Source of the DNA: Raffaelea ambrosiae
Taxonomy: Eukaryota; Ascomycota; Sordariomycetes; Ophiostomatales; Ophiostomataceae
Direction: 5' to 3'
Assembly (NCBI GenBank): GCA_002778195.1
Contig: PCDI01000012.1
Location: 579,276-643,275, forward strand
DNA: 64,000 bases
Position numbers and translations under genes: made by a program. Positions 63,833 through 64,000 of the stretch are shown here, piece by piece. The notes beneath the pieces are model-generated. The model did not search any database, was not told the DNA's origin, and saw only the letters and a program-made list of their open reading frames with translations. Every line of letters starts with the position of its first letter. Position 1 is the first letter of the stretch.

Positions 63833-64000
63833 TTACTCGGCAACCCAGAGACCGGCCATGCCCATGCCGGTGCCAATGCACATGCTGGTCACGCCCACCT
63901 TCTTGCCGGTCCGGCGCAGCTGGTACAGCAGCGTGGACACCTGGCGCGCGCCGGTGCAGCCCAGCGGGTGGCCAAAGGCAATGGCGCCGCCCAGCGGGTT
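63833..64000 (-). CDS. Thiolase (3-ketoacyl-CoA thiolase / acetyl-CoA acyltransferase), C-terminal fragment
   Basis: Only the last 55 codons are inside the window; the gene continues past the right edge. The fragment reads NPLGGAIAFGHPLGCTGARQ, containing the thiolase GHP histidine, then VSTLLYQLRRTGKKVGVTSM and CIGTGMGMAGLW, which carries the second catalytic cysteine. It ends in VAE with no C-terminal SKL-type signal. Thiolases split or condense acyl-CoAs. The Ile-Ala-Phe-Gly-His wording fits the 3-ketoacyl-CoA thiolase group of beta-oxidation, which may carry an N-terminal PTS2 or a mitochondrial presequence outside this window. Confidence 0.92.
   Translation of the reverse strand, partial: NPLGGAIAFGHPLGCTGARQVSTLLYQLRRTGKKVGVTSMCIGTGMGMAGLWVAE

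Overview
The window reads as nuclear chromosomal DNA of a filamentous ascomycete (Pezizomycotina, most likely a sordariomycete). Genes carry short GT-AG introns (62-253 bp where measured here; the two longest GNAT introns are about 430-500 bp) with CTGAC/CTAAC-like branch points, exons are GC-rich, spacers are AT-richer and full of simple repeats, and the products include typical filamentous-fungal families (Zn2Cys6 regulator, alternative NADH dehydrogenase, fused MoaA-MoaC, long USP protein, stand-alone FYVE protein). The left-end repeat copies differ almost only by transitions, as expected from RIP. Genus is inference only. No rRNA, tRNA, CRISPR, plasmid or intact transposon was recognised.

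Layout, left to right: RIP-like repeat cluster (123-416); Zn2Cys6 transcription factor (+); external/alternative NADH dehydrogenase (-); cytosolic asparaginyl-tRNA synthetase (-); GNAT acetyltransferase with micro-exons (-); 4.5 kb spacer with minisatellites; single-pass membrane protein with poly-G, poly-N and poly-Q (+); two-RRM protein (-); WRAP73/Wdr8 WD-repeat protein (-) head-to-head with cnxABC-type MoaA-MoaC (+); 5.7 kb spacer; FYVE protein (+); a locus at 39.4-42.7 kb where two overlapping frames encode a membrane protein of unknown function (-); USP-domain protein (-); nitronate monooxygenase ending in SKL (-); 5.2 kb spacer; small dsRBD-like protein (+); 4.5 kb spacer; mitochondrial uS7 (+); 3' end of a thiolase (-), cut by the window edge.

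The genes do not form one pathway or cluster. Mitochondrial functions recur (NADH dehydrogenase, uS7m, the first molybdopterin step) but are dispersed housekeeping genes. All exon-intron structures were assembled by reading splice sites and checking that phases add up to whole codons; they have no transcript support. The most notable points are the cnxABC intron, whose first bases encode the second glycine of a MoaA C-terminal Gly-Gly followed by a stop; the transition-only repeat cluster; the dual-frame locus at 41.25-41.6 kb; and a PTS1 on the nitronate monooxygenase.
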